DNA of 64,000 bases, taken from contig NZ_LR027880.1 of assembly GCF_900537995.1 (NCBI RefSeq), positions 205,001 to 269,000 on the forward strand, given 5' to 3'. The notes under the pieces were generated by a model that searched no databases, was not told the origin of the DNA, and worked only from the letters and a program-made list of their open reading frames with translations. This document shows, piece after piece, positions 1-10,706 of this stretch. This stretch comes from Roseburia intestinalis L1-82 (lineage in GTDB: Bacteria > Bacillota > Clostridia > Lachnospirales > Lachnospiraceae). A program made the position numbers and the translations under genes. Position 1 is the stretch's first letter. Every line of letters starts with the position of its first letter.

Positions 1-1070
<1,070 letters not shown>

Positions 1071-1162
1071 ATAGCGAACGATGTTCGCATTGGAAGTTGC
1101 TTTGCAACTTCACAGTTGGTTGACGGTGTTCTGTATGAAGTTTTGAAGGTATCAACTTCAAT
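1071..1162 (+). other. 23S to tRNA-Asp spacer without a 5S gene
   Basis: I see no 5S rRNA in these 92 bases, where a 5S gene is commonly found. The spacer holds a hairpin with GAAGTTGC at 1093-1100 and GCAACTTC at 1104-1111, which could be an rRNA processing stem. The tRNA block therefore follows the 23S gene directly. The 5S gene may lie upstream of the window or elsewhere. Confidence 0.6.
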
Positions 1163-1236
1163 GGCCTAATGGCTCAGTTGGTTAGAGCGCCGCCCTGTCA
1201 CGGCGGAGGTCGCGGGTTCGAGTCCCGCTTGGGTCG
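1163..1236 (+). tRNA. tRNA-Asp (GTC)
   Basis: Cloverleaf of 74 nt: acceptor GGCCTAA pairs with TTGGGTC, the anticodon stem CCGCC/GGCGG encloses loop CTGTCAC with anticodon GTC, and the T-arm carries GGTTCGAGTCC. The 3' CCA is not encoded. Confidence 0.97.
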
Positions 1237-1244
1237 TTCAATAT

Positions 1245-1317
1245 GGGATCTTAGCTCAGCTGGGAGAGCATCTGCCTTACAAGCAGAGGGTCATAGGTTC
1301 GAGCCCTATAGGTCCCA
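1245..1317 (+). tRNA. tRNA-Val (TAC)
   Basis: Cloverleaf of 73 nt: acceptor GGGATCT pairs with AGGTCCC, anticodon stem TCTGC/GCAGA with loop CTTACAA (anticodon TAC), T-loop TTCGAGC. It starts 8 nt after tRNA-Asp, so it is part of the same transcript. CCA is not encoded. Confidence 0.97.
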
Positions 1318-1325
1318 TTTGATAC

Positions 1326-1398
1326 GCCGATGTGGCTCAATTGGCAGAGCAGCTGATTTGTAATCAGCAGGTTATCGGTTCGAGTCCGATCATCGGCT
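1326..1398 (+). tRNA. tRNA-Thr (TGT)
   Basis: Cloverleaf of 73 nt: acceptor GCCGATG pairs with CATCGGC, anticodon stem GCTGA/TCAGC with loop TTTGTAA (anticodon TGT), T-arm ATCGGTTCGAGTCCGAT. Confidence 0.97.
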
Positions 1399-1455
1399 TT
1401 TCTCAATTTATTTTGAGAATTAAAATGAGTCAATTTCATATTGAACGTTTTAAAT

Positions 1456-1537
1456 GGGCAGATTCCCGAGTGGCCAAAGGGGACAGACTGTAAATCTGCT
1501 GCAATTTGCTTCGGTGGTTCGAATCCACCTCTGCCCA
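1456..1537 (+). tRNA. tRNA-Tyr (GTA)
   Basis: Type II tRNA of 82 nt with a long variable arm. Acceptor GGGCAGA pairs with TCTGCCC; the anticodon stem CAGA/TCTG encloses CTGTAAA (anticodon GTA); the variable arm lies near 1499-1513. Confidence 0.96.
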
Positions 1538-1564
1538 TTCTCTTTTTAAGAGATTAATTATTAT

Positions 1565-1638
1565 CGCGGGATGGAGCAGTCTGGAAGCTCGTCGGGCTCA
1601 TAACCCGAAGGTCATAGGTTCAAATCCTATTCCCGCAA
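1565..1638 (+). tRNA. initiator tRNA-fMet (CAT)
   Basis: This is the initiator rather than the elongator tRNA-Met. The first base pair is a C1-A72 mismatch (CGCGGGA against TCCCGCA), and the anticodon stem TCGGG/CCCGA has the three G-C pairs next to loop CTCATAA that are typical of initiators. Length is 74 nt. Confidence 0.96.
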
Positions 1639-1660
1639 CTCGAATTTTAATATCGTATTT

Positions 1661-1733
<73 letters not shown>

Positions 1734-1747
1734 TTCAAAGAAAATAT

Positions 1748-1820
1748 GGGATATTAGCTCAGTTGGTAGAGCACTTGACTTTTAATCAAGTTGTCCGGGG
1801 TTCGAATCCCCGATGTCTCA
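1748..1820 (+). tRNA. tRNA-Lys (TTT), site of an integrated element
   Basis: Cloverleaf of 73 nt: acceptor GGGATAT pairs with ATGTCTC (with G-U pairs), anticodon stem TTGA/TCAA with loop CTTTTAA (anticodon TTT). Its 3' end (1799-1820) plus ten following bases is repeated at 3248-3279, so this gene was the attachment site of a mobile element and was kept intact by it. Confidence 0.97.
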
Positions 1821-1830
1821 TTAGCTAAAA
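1799..1830 (+). repeat. attL-like repeat at the tRNA-Lys 3' end
   Basis: These 32 bases cover the T-arm and acceptor end of tRNA-Lys plus ten bases of flank. They match 3248-3279 with two substitutions. Direct repeats of a tRNA 3' end flanking an integrase are the usual att pair of a tRNA-targeted element. Confidence 0.8.
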
Positions 1831-1835
1831 GATTG

Positions 1836-1868
1836 GAAGTGTTGAAAAATCAACACTTCTTATTTTTG
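1836..1868 (+). terminator. rho-independent terminator after the tRNA block
   Basis: A perfect 10-bp stem GAAGTGTTGA (1836-1845)/TCAACACTTC (1850-1859) with loop AAAA is followed by a T-rich run at 1860-1868. It would end the tRNA transcript. Because it lies inside the element boundary, it was probably brought by the element. Confidence 0.85.
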
Positions 1869-1896
1869 TACATTAAAAAAATTGATTACACTTTGT

Positions 1897-2211
1897 TTAA
1901 TTTAGCAAGTATCTTTGGTTGGCTACAGCTTGAGCTTGATTCAAGTCGATTCCCGTTAAGTAATTCTTTTCTGCGACGGTTGGACTATGTCCTAATAATG
2001 CAGATGCAATTAGAAGATTACCACCTTTTGAATTAACAAGGGAGGTGGAAACATTTCTTCTAAAGGAATGAGGATCTTTAATGATACCTTTTTCGCTTTT
2101 TATACCTAATTTTTGACAAATACCTTGATAAACAAGATAGACAGCTCTATTTGTGATAGGTGAAGTATTTTCCCTATTAGGAAACAGATAGTTGCTATCG
2201 GGATATCGTAA
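1897..2211 (-). pseudogene. tyrosine recombinase (integrase) C-terminal remnant
   Basis: About 105 residues of a phage-type integrase remain. The fragment keeps the catalytic HxxR (HSFRR), the later His (LLGHSP) and the tyrosine nucleophile (KNYL) in the right order and spacing. The first catalytic Arg and the whole N-terminal DNA-binding and core-binding part are missing; full-length enzymes have roughly 300-400 residues. The open frame continues upstream of codon 2208 but stops looking like an integrase there and runs into the promoter of the next gene. The stop is next to tRNA-Lys, as expected for an integrase reading away from its att site. It must be inactive. Confidence 0.8.
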
Positions 2212-2258
2212 TTGATATGTTATATTATAGATGGGGATAAAAATATTATTCCATAAAG

Positions 2259-2286
2259 TTGAATGATTAAAAAAATATGGTAAAAT
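2259..2286 (+). promoter_or_regulatory. promoter of the small secreted protein gene
   Basis: TTGAAT at 2259-2264, a 16-bp spacer and TAAAAT at 2281-2286 lie 26 bp before the start at 2312. This is a good sigma-A match, and it overlaps the broken integrase end. Confidence 0.6.
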
Positions 2287-2311
2287 AGAAATAAAAAAGG
2301 AGGAGTTTGCC

Positions 2312-3052
2312 ATGAATAAAAAATGGACAAAAAGTTTGTTAATGATACTTTTATGCGTTTGCTGTATGTTTATGTTTAAAAGCATAAAAGTAAATGCAGC
2401 AATGACGGATGAGGCAGAAGATTATGAGTTGGAGGAAGTTTATAATGGAACAATAACAAGTCCTTCACCATGGTATACTACACACAGATATTACAAATTT
2501 AGTATTTCTAAAAAGTCACATGTTACTTTAAGTGCAACAGTAGATTCCACTACAAATTATGGGATGTGTATATATAATTCAGATGGAAAAATTGTACTGA
2601 ATGGTAATGATTTGCAATATGAAAGTAATGTAGCGACAGGAAAATTCAAAACTAGTCAGAGCAGGACTTTGCCGAAAGGAATATACTATTTAGATATTAC
2701 AAAAGGTGGTACAGAAATAAGTACAGTATATTCTTTCAAAATCCAAGCAGAAAAACAGATTAAATTATCTAAAGGAACTATTAGCTCTTTAAAAAATAAC
2801 AAAAAGGGTCAAATGACAGTTAAGTGTAAATCAGCAGTAAATGCGATTGGTTATAGAATCCAATATTCTACAAATTACAAATTTAAAAAGGGAGTAAAAA
2901 CTGTATATTCACCAACGACAACTTATACAATAAAAAAATTAGCAAAGGGAAAAAGATATTATGTTAAGGTGTGTCCATATACAGTTTACAATGATGGTAC
3001 ATATGTATTTGGACAGAATTCATATGTAAAGCAAGTATTCATAAAGAAATAG
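2312..3052 (+). CDS. secreted protein with a fibronectin III-like C-terminal domain
   Basis: A 246-residue exported protein of unknown role. A basic N-terminus (MNKKWTK) and a hydrophobic stretch to about residue 27, ending VNAA, form a signal peptide. Residues about 35-145 resemble a beta-rich pre-peptidase-like domain of the kind that binds surfaces or sugars. Residues about 150-246 look like one fibronectin III-type module (AIGYRIQYSTN, then KGKRYYVKV), a type found in many Lachnospiraceae surface proteins, including the last domains of the GH26 protein in this window. The start is set by GGAGG about 8 bases upstream. The gene is AT-rich, has its own promoter, and sits inside the footprint of the tRNA-Lys element, so it is probably imported cargo. 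Confidence 0.75.
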   Translation: MNKKWTKSLLMILLCVCCMFMFKSIKVNAAMTDEAEDYELEEVYNGTITSPSPWYTTHRYYKFSISKKSHVTLSATVDSTTNYGMCIYNSDGKIVLNGNDLQYESNVATGKFKTSQSRTLPKGIYYLDITKGGTEISTVYSFKIQAEKQIKLSKGTISSLKNNKKGQMTVKCKSAVNAIGYRIQYSTNYKFKKGVKTVYSPTTTYTIKKLAKGKRYYVKVCPYTVYNDGTYVFGQNSYVKQVFIKK

Positions 3053-3066
3053 GATGAGATTAAACA

Positions 3067-3101
3067 AGAGGTTGTTAGAACAAATGTGTCTAACAACCTC
3101 T
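3067..3101. terminator. hairpin after the secreted protein gene
   Basis: Perfect 13-bp stem AGAGGTTGTTAGA (3067-3079)/TCTAACAACCTCT (3089-3101) with a 9-nt loop, 15 bp after the stop codon. There is no T-run, so it may be a stability hairpin or a weak terminator. Confidence 0.6.
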
Positions 3102-3247
3102 GAATTCATTATATAGAATATGTGATTCCGTCAAGTGTTAGCAAGCAAACTTTCTTTGTGGAAAGCAAGCATTTGACAGAATGATTACACTAAGTAGATG
3201 ATGTGTTGCAAATGCCCTTTCTATCAGTATTTGAACATCGAGACTTA

Positions 3248-3279
3248 GGTTCGAATCCCTGATGTCTCATTAACTAAAA
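3248..3279 (+). repeat. attR-like copy of the tRNA-Lys 3' end
   Basis: This matches 1799-1830 with two substitutions (T at 3260, A at 3273). No upstream tRNA half is present, so it is not a gene. It marks the distal end of the old integrated element. Confidence 0.8.
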
Positions 3280-3282
3280 TAC

Positions 3283-3323
3283 AGCGAAAAGCCAGTAGAA
3301 CTAAGGCTTTCCGCTATTTTTTT
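3283..3323 (+). terminator. terminator, probably the original one of the tRNA operon
   Basis: Stem AGCGAAAAGCC (3283-3293)/GGCTTTCCGCT (3305-3315) with one mismatch is followed by ATTTTTTT. It lies three bases beyond the attR-like repeat, where the terminator of the tRNA operon would have been before insertion. Confidence 0.85.
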
Positions 3324-3410
3324 GTAATTTTTGAAGTGGTTTAAAAACATTTTGAACATTTACCATACCCTTTATGGATTGCTTCTTGTTCAGTGAATAA
3401 AAAAGGAGGA

Positions 3411-3444
3411 GCCAGTAAAACGGGGGATGTTTTACTGGCTTTGT
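3411..3444 (+). terminator. hairpin terminator with no assigned gene
   Basis: Perfect 11-bp stem GCCAGTAAAAC (3411-3421)/GTTTTACTGGC (3429-3439) followed by TTTGTT. No open frame of note lies between the previous terminator and this one, so its transcript is unknown. Confidence 0.65.
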
Positions 3445-3574
3445 TATGAAAAAAAAGAAACTGTTTTATGTGAAAAAGGTTTATTTCCTTTTGACATTAT
3501 TTATAGTAAACGAAGTTCATGATGGAATTGTGGTAAATTTTTGAAAAAAGTGTGAAGTCCTGGTAAAGATTCGG

Positions 3575-3994
3575 TTACAATAACTGCACATGAAACGCTA
3601 TTGTCTGAGGTGGGATGCTTGCGGTCTGTGTGGTTGCATGTGTAATGCGGACGCGCTGGCTGGGGCGGAGGGATGAAAGTGTGATCGGGCGGCCGGATGG
3701 ATCGGAGAAGGTGGAATTTGAGACGACGTAGCGGACCTGGCTGTTGATGTCGTTTGGATTGCCGGTGTACAAAAAGCCATTTGCGGCGTCGATACTTGCA
3801 ATCCTGCCGATCGAGGTTGCAATTTCAATTTGAGGGCGCCGCTTCTGTACCATGATCAGAAATGCATTTGCCTGTGGAGGGATGCTCCGTGTCATTGCAG
3901 AAGAGAAAACGGCATTGACCTCCTCCACGAAAGCATTTGTGATCTGTGAAATATTACCCCGCCGGGAAAGTGTTCCTCTGGTCTCTGTGTTCAT
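3575..3994 (-). CDS. conserved hypothetical protein
   Basis: A 139-residue protein I cannot assign to a function. There is no signal peptide or membrane segment. Residues about 62-139 look like a small beta-barrel with a hydrophobic and polar alternation. The motif T-x-SIPPQ-x-x-AF occurs twice, near residues 35-45 and 122-134, suggesting two related halves. The start is supported by GGAG about 8 bases upstream. It is a single gene transcribed away from the atp operon. Very similar small proteins are, as far as I recall, scattered in Clostridia without a known role. Confidence 0.7.
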   Translation of the reverse strand: MNTETRGTLSRRGNISQITNAFVEEVNAVFSSAMTRSIPPQANAFLIMVQKRRPQIEIATSIGRIASIDAANGFLYTGNPNDINSQVRYVVSNSTFSDPSGRPITLSSLRPSQRVRITHATTQTASIPPQTIAFHVQLL

Positions 3995-4392
3995 TGAAAG
4001 TCTCCAGTACAGTAAGCTATTTATTTTAGTATATGATGTGATGAATCAATGTGCGAGTATAAATTACGAGTGACAATAGTCGGTTGAGAATCAATAGAGA
4101 AGTTGTTGAGATAAATGATCAGAAAAATCTTTGAGTGATTGGGGAGAGGGATATAGCGGAATGCAGCGCAATATGTAATTTATTAAAGAATCGTAAAAGA
4201 TATTGCATAAGAAATGTAAACTTTTTTAGGTATTTTGGACTATATTTTGGAATCAATTCAAGGTAAAAATAAAATAACTATAAACAAATGAAATATTCAA
4301 TTCCAAAAATATAAAAAAACTCACAAAAAATATAAAAAGAAATTGTATAAAATTACCAAAACAGGAATGGAGAATCTGACTCTGACAAAAAA

Positions 4393-4421
4393 TTGACAAG
4401 TGGAAAAAATTTCAATAAAAT
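4393..4421 (+). promoter_or_regulatory. promoter of the atp operon
   Basis: Consensus TTGACA at 4393-4398, a 17-bp spacer and TAAAAT at 4416-4421, so transcription should start near 4428. The TTG of the -35 box opens a reading frame continuous with atpB, and an automatic gene finder could take it as the start codon. A promoter here rules that out. Confidence 0.8.
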
Positions 4422-4479
4422 ACTGCAAAGCGTAGGAAAGAAGGGAAGTGAGAATACGGAGGAATTATCGAAAGCGCTG

Positions 4480-5142
4480 ATGGAAGAACTAAATTGTGAG
4501 ACAGCATTCACGATTCCGGTATTTGGAGGTATTCCGGTTGCCGAATCGGTAGTAGTGACATGGATCATTATGGCAGTTCTTTTGGCAGCGGCATTTTTCT
4601 TAGGAAGAAATCTGCGTGTAGAGAACGCAGGAAAACGTCAGCTGGCAGTGGAAACCGTCGTTGGCGGATTGCATAACTTCTTTTACGATCTGCTTGGAGA
4701 GGAAGGAAAATGTTATATTCCTTATTTAATGACAGTAGGAGTTTACATTGCAATCGCTAATATGATCGGACTGTTTGGACTGAAATCCCCGACAAAGGAT
4801 GTCGGTGTTACCGGTGCGCTTGCATTGATGAGCATTGTACTGATCGAGTATTCGGGAGTACGTGCAAAAGGAATGAAAGGTTTTCTGAAGAGTTTCGCCG
4901 AACCGATTCCAATTATGTTACCAATGAATATATTGGAGATATTTATCCGTCCATTATCATTGTGTATGCGACTTTTTGGTAACATTTTAGGGGCATTCGT
5001 CATTATGGAGCTGATCAAGATCGTGGCACCGCTTTTAGTACCGGTTCCACTCAGTCTTTATTTTGACTTGTTTGATGGATTCATTCAGGCGTATGTATTT
5101 GTATTTTTAACATCCTTATTTATTAAGGAAAGCATCGAGTAA
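4480..5142 (+). CDS. atpB: F0F1 ATP synthase subunit a
   Basis: Subunit a of the membrane F0 sector, forming the half channels that load and unload ions on the c-ring. The product has 220 residues with at least five hydrophobic helices. The essential arginine lies in the MRLFGN motif of the fourth or fifth helix. I place the start at ATG 4480 because the -35 and -10 boxes of the operon promoter lie at 4393-4421, upstream within the same open frame. The nearest ribosome binding site, GGAGG at 4458, is about 17 bases away, which is longer than usual, so a non-ATG start slightly upstream remains possible. It is the first gene of atpBEFHAGDC; no atpI is present. Confidence 0.93.
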   Translation: MEELNCETAFTIPVFGGIPVAESVVVTWIIMAVLLAAAFFLGRNLRVENAGKRQLAVETVVGGLHNFFYDLLGEEGKCYIPYLMTVGVYIAIANMIGLFGLKSPTKDVGVTGALALMSIVLIEYSGVRAKGMKGFLKSFAEPIPIMLPMNILEIFIRPLSLCMRLFGNILGAFVIMELIKIVAPLLVPVPLSLYFDLFDGFIQAYVFVFLTSLFIKESIE

Positions 5143-5174
5143 AAAAAGTAAAAACAAAAAAGGAGAAATTTATC

Positions 5175-5399
5175 ATGACATCATTAATCGCAATTGGAGC
5201 AGGAATCGCAGCATTAACAGGTATTGGAGCAGGTATCGGTATCGGTCTTGCAACATCTAAGGCAACAGACGCTATCGCAAGACAGCCGGAAGCAGACGGA
5301 AAGATTACAAAAGCATTATTACTTGGTTGTGCACTTGCCGAAGGTACTGCAATTTTCGGTATGGTTGTTGCAATTTTAATTATCTTATTCTTAGGTTAA
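5175..5399 (+). CDS. atpE: F0F1 ATP synthase subunit c
   Basis: A 74-residue hairpin of two glycine-rich helices joined by the RQPEADG loop, which assembles into the rotating c-ring. The ion-binding carboxylate is Glu56 (ALAEGTA). The extra sodium ligands of sodium-type rings (Gln on helix 1 and Ser/Thr after the Glu) are replaced by Ile23 and Gly57, so proton coupling is the likelier mode. AGGAG sits about 9 bases before the ATG. Confidence 0.96.
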   Translation: MTSLIAIGAGIAALTGIGAGIGIGLATSKATDAIARQPEADGKITKALLLGCALAEGTAIFGMVVAILIILFLG

Positions 5400-5418
5400 G
5401 GAAAGGGTCTGGTAGAGA

Positions 5419-5925
5419 ATGCAATTATTAAGAATAGATTGGAACGTCGTCTTTACCATCATTAACCTGATCGTTCTGTATCTGGGACTTCGTAAGTTTT
5501 TAATTGGTCCTGTCACGAATGTTATGGAGCAGCGTAAGCAGATGATCGAAGGTCAGATCGCAGATGCCAACAAATTAAAGGCAGAAGCGGGAGACTTAAA
5601 GAAACAGTATGAGGGAATGCTTGCACAGGCGCATGAGGAATCTGCAGAACTGCTTGAGAAAACTCGTAAGAGTGCACAGGCAGAGTATGAGAACAGAATC
5701 AATGTGGCGGATGCGGAAGCAGAAAAGATCATCGAGAATGCCCATAAGACCGTGGAACTCGAACGTGACAAAACTGTGCAGGATCTTCAGTCACAGATTG
5801 CAGTTCTTGCAGTGGCAGCAGCAGGAAAAGTACTTGGTGAGGCAAGTACGAACGAGAATAACCGGTTACTGTATCAACAGTTTTTGACAAAAGCAGGTGG
5901 TGTGAATGACGCAGACAGCAAATAA
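5419..5925 (+). CDS. atpF: F0F1 ATP synthase subunit b
   Basis: The peripheral stalk subunit of 168 residues. It has one N-terminal membrane helix (about residues 8-27) followed by a long charged coiled coil rich in Glu, Lys and Ala that contacts the F1 delta subunit. Length is normal for the family. The last 20 bases overlap the start of atpH, suggesting translational coupling. Confidence 0.95.
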   Translation: MQLLRIDWNVVFTIINLIVLYLGLRKFLIGPVTNVMEQRKQMIEGQIADANKLKAEAGDLKKQYEGMLAQAHEESAELLEKTRKSAQAEYENRINVADAEAEKIIENAHKTVELERDKTVQDLQSQIAVLAVAAAGKVLGEASTNENNRLLYQQFLTKAGGVNDADSK

Positions 5926-6409
5926 TTATGCAACGGTTCTCTTAGAACTTGGTGTGACAAGAGAAGCTGTTGATGAGACAAAAGAGATTCTTTCTCTGAC
6001 CCAGGATCTGCCGAAGAGTTTAAAAAGCCCGGTTGTGTCAAAACAGGACAAACATAAGCTGATCGACCGGATTTTTCCGGAATCAATGAAAAATTTTCTG
6101 AAGGTGGTTTGCGATTACGGTGAGGCAGATCTCCTTGAGGAAATTTTTGCCGCATATGATGTAGTGGAAGCGGAGAAAAATGGTATCCTTCAGGCAAAAC
6201 TGGAGTATGTCTTAGAGCCGACAGAGGATGAAGTGGCACAGATGAAGGCATATCTTGCAAAGAAATATCAGAAAGATAAAGTTGCGCTTGCATTGGAAAA
6301 GAAGCCGGAACTGATCGGTGGATTTGTACTGCGGGTAGGAGATATAGAAGAAGATTACAGCATGAAAGGGCGCTTAAATCGGTTAGAGAGAAGATTAGCG
6401 TGGAGGTGA
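5906..6409 (+). CDS. atpH: F0F1 ATP synthase subunit delta
   Basis: The OSCP-like delta subunit of 167 residues, which ties the peripheral stalk to the top of the F1 head. The helical N-terminal domain and the C-terminal [11 protein letters not shown] segment are typical of the family. The start ATG lies inside the end of atpF, behind AGGTGG, and the stop is 4 bases before atpA. All of this fits a single coupled operon. Confidence 0.95.
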   Translation: MTQTANNYATVLLELGVTREAVDETKEILSLTQDLPKSLKSPVVSKQDKHKLIDRIFPESMKNFLKVVCDYGEADLLEEIFAAYDVVEAEKNGILQAKLEYVLEPTEDEVAQMKAYLAKKYQKDKVALALEKKPELIGGFVLRVGDIEEDYSMKGRLNRLERRLAWR

Positions 6410-6413
6410 TAAC

Positions 6414-7916
6414 GTGGGTTCTATCAGTTCAGAAGAGATTATATCTATCCTGAAAACAGAAATAGAGAACTATGACATGGTAAGCAAAGACCAGGAAGTC
6501 GGAACTGTCATCTGGGTCGGTGATGGTATCGCAACGATTTATGGTATTGAGCATGCGATGTATGGTGAGATCGTTATCTTTGAGAACGGTGTCCGCGGAA
6601 TGGTACAGGATATCAAACGTGATCAGGTAGGCTGTATTATTTTTGGTAAAGACACAGAGATCAAAGAGGGAACGAAAGTAACCAGAACTAAGAAAAAAGC
6701 AGGTATTCCGGTAGGTGATGCTTACCTTGGAAGAATTATCAATGCCCTTGGAGCCCCGATCGATGGAAAAGGTGAGATCAAAGCAGATGATTACCGTGCC
6801 ATCGAGCAGGAAGCACCGGGTATCGTAGACAGACAGTCCGTAAAACAGCCAATGGAGACAGGTATCCTTGCGATCGACTCCATGTTCCCAATCGGACGTG
6901 GACAGCGTGAGCTGATCATCGGTGACCGTCAGACCGGTAAAACATCGATCGCAGTAGATACCATCTTAAACCAGAAAGGCAAAGATGTTGTCTGCATTTA
7001 CGTTGCAATCGGTCAGAAGGCATCTACGGTTGCAAAATTGGTGAATACACTGACAAAGAACGGTGCCATGGATTATTCCATCGTGCTTTCCTCGACAGCG
7101 AGTGAATCTGCATCCTTACAGTACATCGCTCCGTATGCAGGAACAGCACTTGCAGAGTACTTCATGTACAAAGGAAAAGATGTCCTGATCGTATATGATG
7201 ATCTCTCCAAACATGCAGTGGCATACCGTGCACTGTCATTACTTTTAGAGCGTTCACCGGGACGAGAGGCATATCCGGGAGACGTATTCTATTTACATTC
7301 AAGATTATTAGAGCGTTCCAGTAAGTTAAACGACGAGTTAGGCGGAGGTTCCATTACCGCACTGCCGATCATCGAGACACAGGCAGGCGATGTTTCCGCT
7401 TATATTCCTACGAACGTTATTTCCATTACAGATGGTCAGATTTTCTTAGAGAGTGATCTGTTCAACTCCGGTATGAGACCGGCGGTCAACGTAGGTCTTT
7501 CCGTATCCCGTGTAGGTGGTGCGGCACAGACAAAGGCAATGAAAAAAGCATCCGGTACGATCCGTATCGATCTGGCGCAGTACCGTGAGATGGAAGTGTT
7601 TACACAGTTCAGCTCCGATCTGGATGATATGACGAAAGAGCAGTTACAGTATGGTAAAGGACTGATGGAGCTCTTAAAACAGCCGCTCTGCCATCCGATG
7701 AGCCTCGCAGATCAGGTAATTACACTGGTTGCAGCAAACAAACGTCTGCTTTTGGATGTGGATATCAAACAGATGAAAGAGTTCCAGGGAAGATTACTGG
7801 ATTTCTTTAAAATCGAGCATAAAGATGTCGTTGATGCCATCAACGAGAAAAAAGTGCTGGATGATGGGATTACAGAAAAGATCGTAGAGGCAGTCAAAGA
7901 ATTTAAGAGCAGGTGA
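6414..7916 (+). CDS. atpA: F0F1 ATP synthase subunit alpha
   Basis: The non-catalytic nucleotide-binding subunit of F1, 500 residues, normal length. Walker A is GDRQTGKT at 170-177; the alpha signature [14 protein letters not shown], with the arginine that reaches into the catalytic site, lies near 357-370. Translation starts at GTG 6414, behind GGAGGTGATAAC; the first residues (MGSISSEEI) align with the usual N-terminus of alpha subunits, so no upstream ATG is needed. Confidence 0.98.
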   Translation: MGSISSEEIISILKTEIENYDMVSKDQEVGTVIWVGDGIATIYGIEHAMYGEIVIFENGVRGMVQDIKRDQVGCIIFGKDTEIKEGTKVTRTKKKAGIPVGDAYLGRIINALGAPIDGKGEIKADDYRAIEQEAPGIVDRQSVKQPMETGILAIDSMFPIGRGQRELIIGDRQTGKTSIAVDTILNQKGKDVVCIYVAIGQKASTVAKLVNTLTKNGAMDYSIVLSSTASESASLQYIAPYAGTALAEYFMYKGKDVLIVYDDLSKHAVAYRALSLLLERSPGREAYPGDVFYLHSRLLERSSKLNDELGGGSITALPIIETQAGDVSAYIPTNVISITDGQIFLESDLFNSGMRPAVNVGLSVSRVGGAAQTKAMKKASGTIRIDLAQYREMEVFTQFSSDLDDMTKEQLQYGKGLMELLKQPLCHPMSLADQVITLVAANKRLLLDVDIKQMKEFQGRLLDFFKIEHKDVVDAINEKKVLDDGITEKIVEAVKEFKSR

Positions 7917-7922
7917 TAGAGC

Positions 7923-10243
<2,321 letters not shown>

Positions 10244-10254
10244 GAGGGAGGAAC

Positions 10255-10674
10255 ATGAATACATTTAGCTTAAAAGTAATTGCCTGTGATAAGGTATTTT
10301 ACGATGGAAGATGTGCACAGGTAGTCCTGCCGCTCCATGATGGTTTAAAGGCGATCCAGGCGCACCATGAAAATATGGTGTTTGCCGTGGAGGTCGGAGA
10401 GATCCGTATCTTAGAGGAAAACGGAAACACGATCTACGGTGTTACGGGAACCGGGTTTGCGCAGATCATCAACAACCGTGCAACAGTCATTGTAGACACC
10501 TGTGAATCACCGGAGGAGATCGATGTAAGACGTGCGCAGGAAGCAAAAGAGCGTGCGGAAGAACAGCTCCGCCAGAAACAGAGCATTGAAGAGTATCATC
10601 GCTCCAAAGCCTCATTAGCGCGTGCTATGGCACGTCTTAAGGTGGGAAGCAAGGATCAGCCGATCGGTTATTAA
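10255..10674 (+). CDS. atpC: F0F1 ATP synthase subunit epsilon
   Basis: The epsilon subunit, 139 residues: an N-terminal beta-sandwich (about 1-85) that binds gamma and the c-ring, and a C-terminal helical hairpin (about 90-135) that can inhibit ATP hydrolysis. AGGAGGGAGG gives a very strong ribosome binding site. It is the last gene of the operon. I see no clear terminator in the 32 bases before the convergent regulator gene. Confidence 0.95.
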   Translation: MNTFSLKVIACDKVFYDGRCAQVVLPLHDGLKAIQAHHENMVFAVEVGEIRILEENGNTIYGVTGTGFAQIINNRATVIVDTCESPEEIDVRRAQEAKERAEEQLRQKQSIEEYHRSKASLARAMARLKVGSKDQPIGY

Positions 10675-10706
10675 TGACGGGCATCTGAAGGCAGACAGCC
10701 GGTTGG

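Noticed and set aside
1169..1538. Open frames across the tRNA cluster.
   Set aside because: They run through cloverleaf sequences of Asp, Val, Thr and Tyr tRNAs and are not genes.
3240..3280. An eighth tRNA gene (second Lys).
   Set aside because: Only the T-arm and acceptor 3' end are present; there is no D-arm or anticodon arm upstream.
4393..4479. TTG-initiated extension of atpB by 29 residues.
   Set aside because: The TTG is part of a consensus -35 box, with TAAAAT at the right spacing, so the extension would lie upstream of the transcript start.
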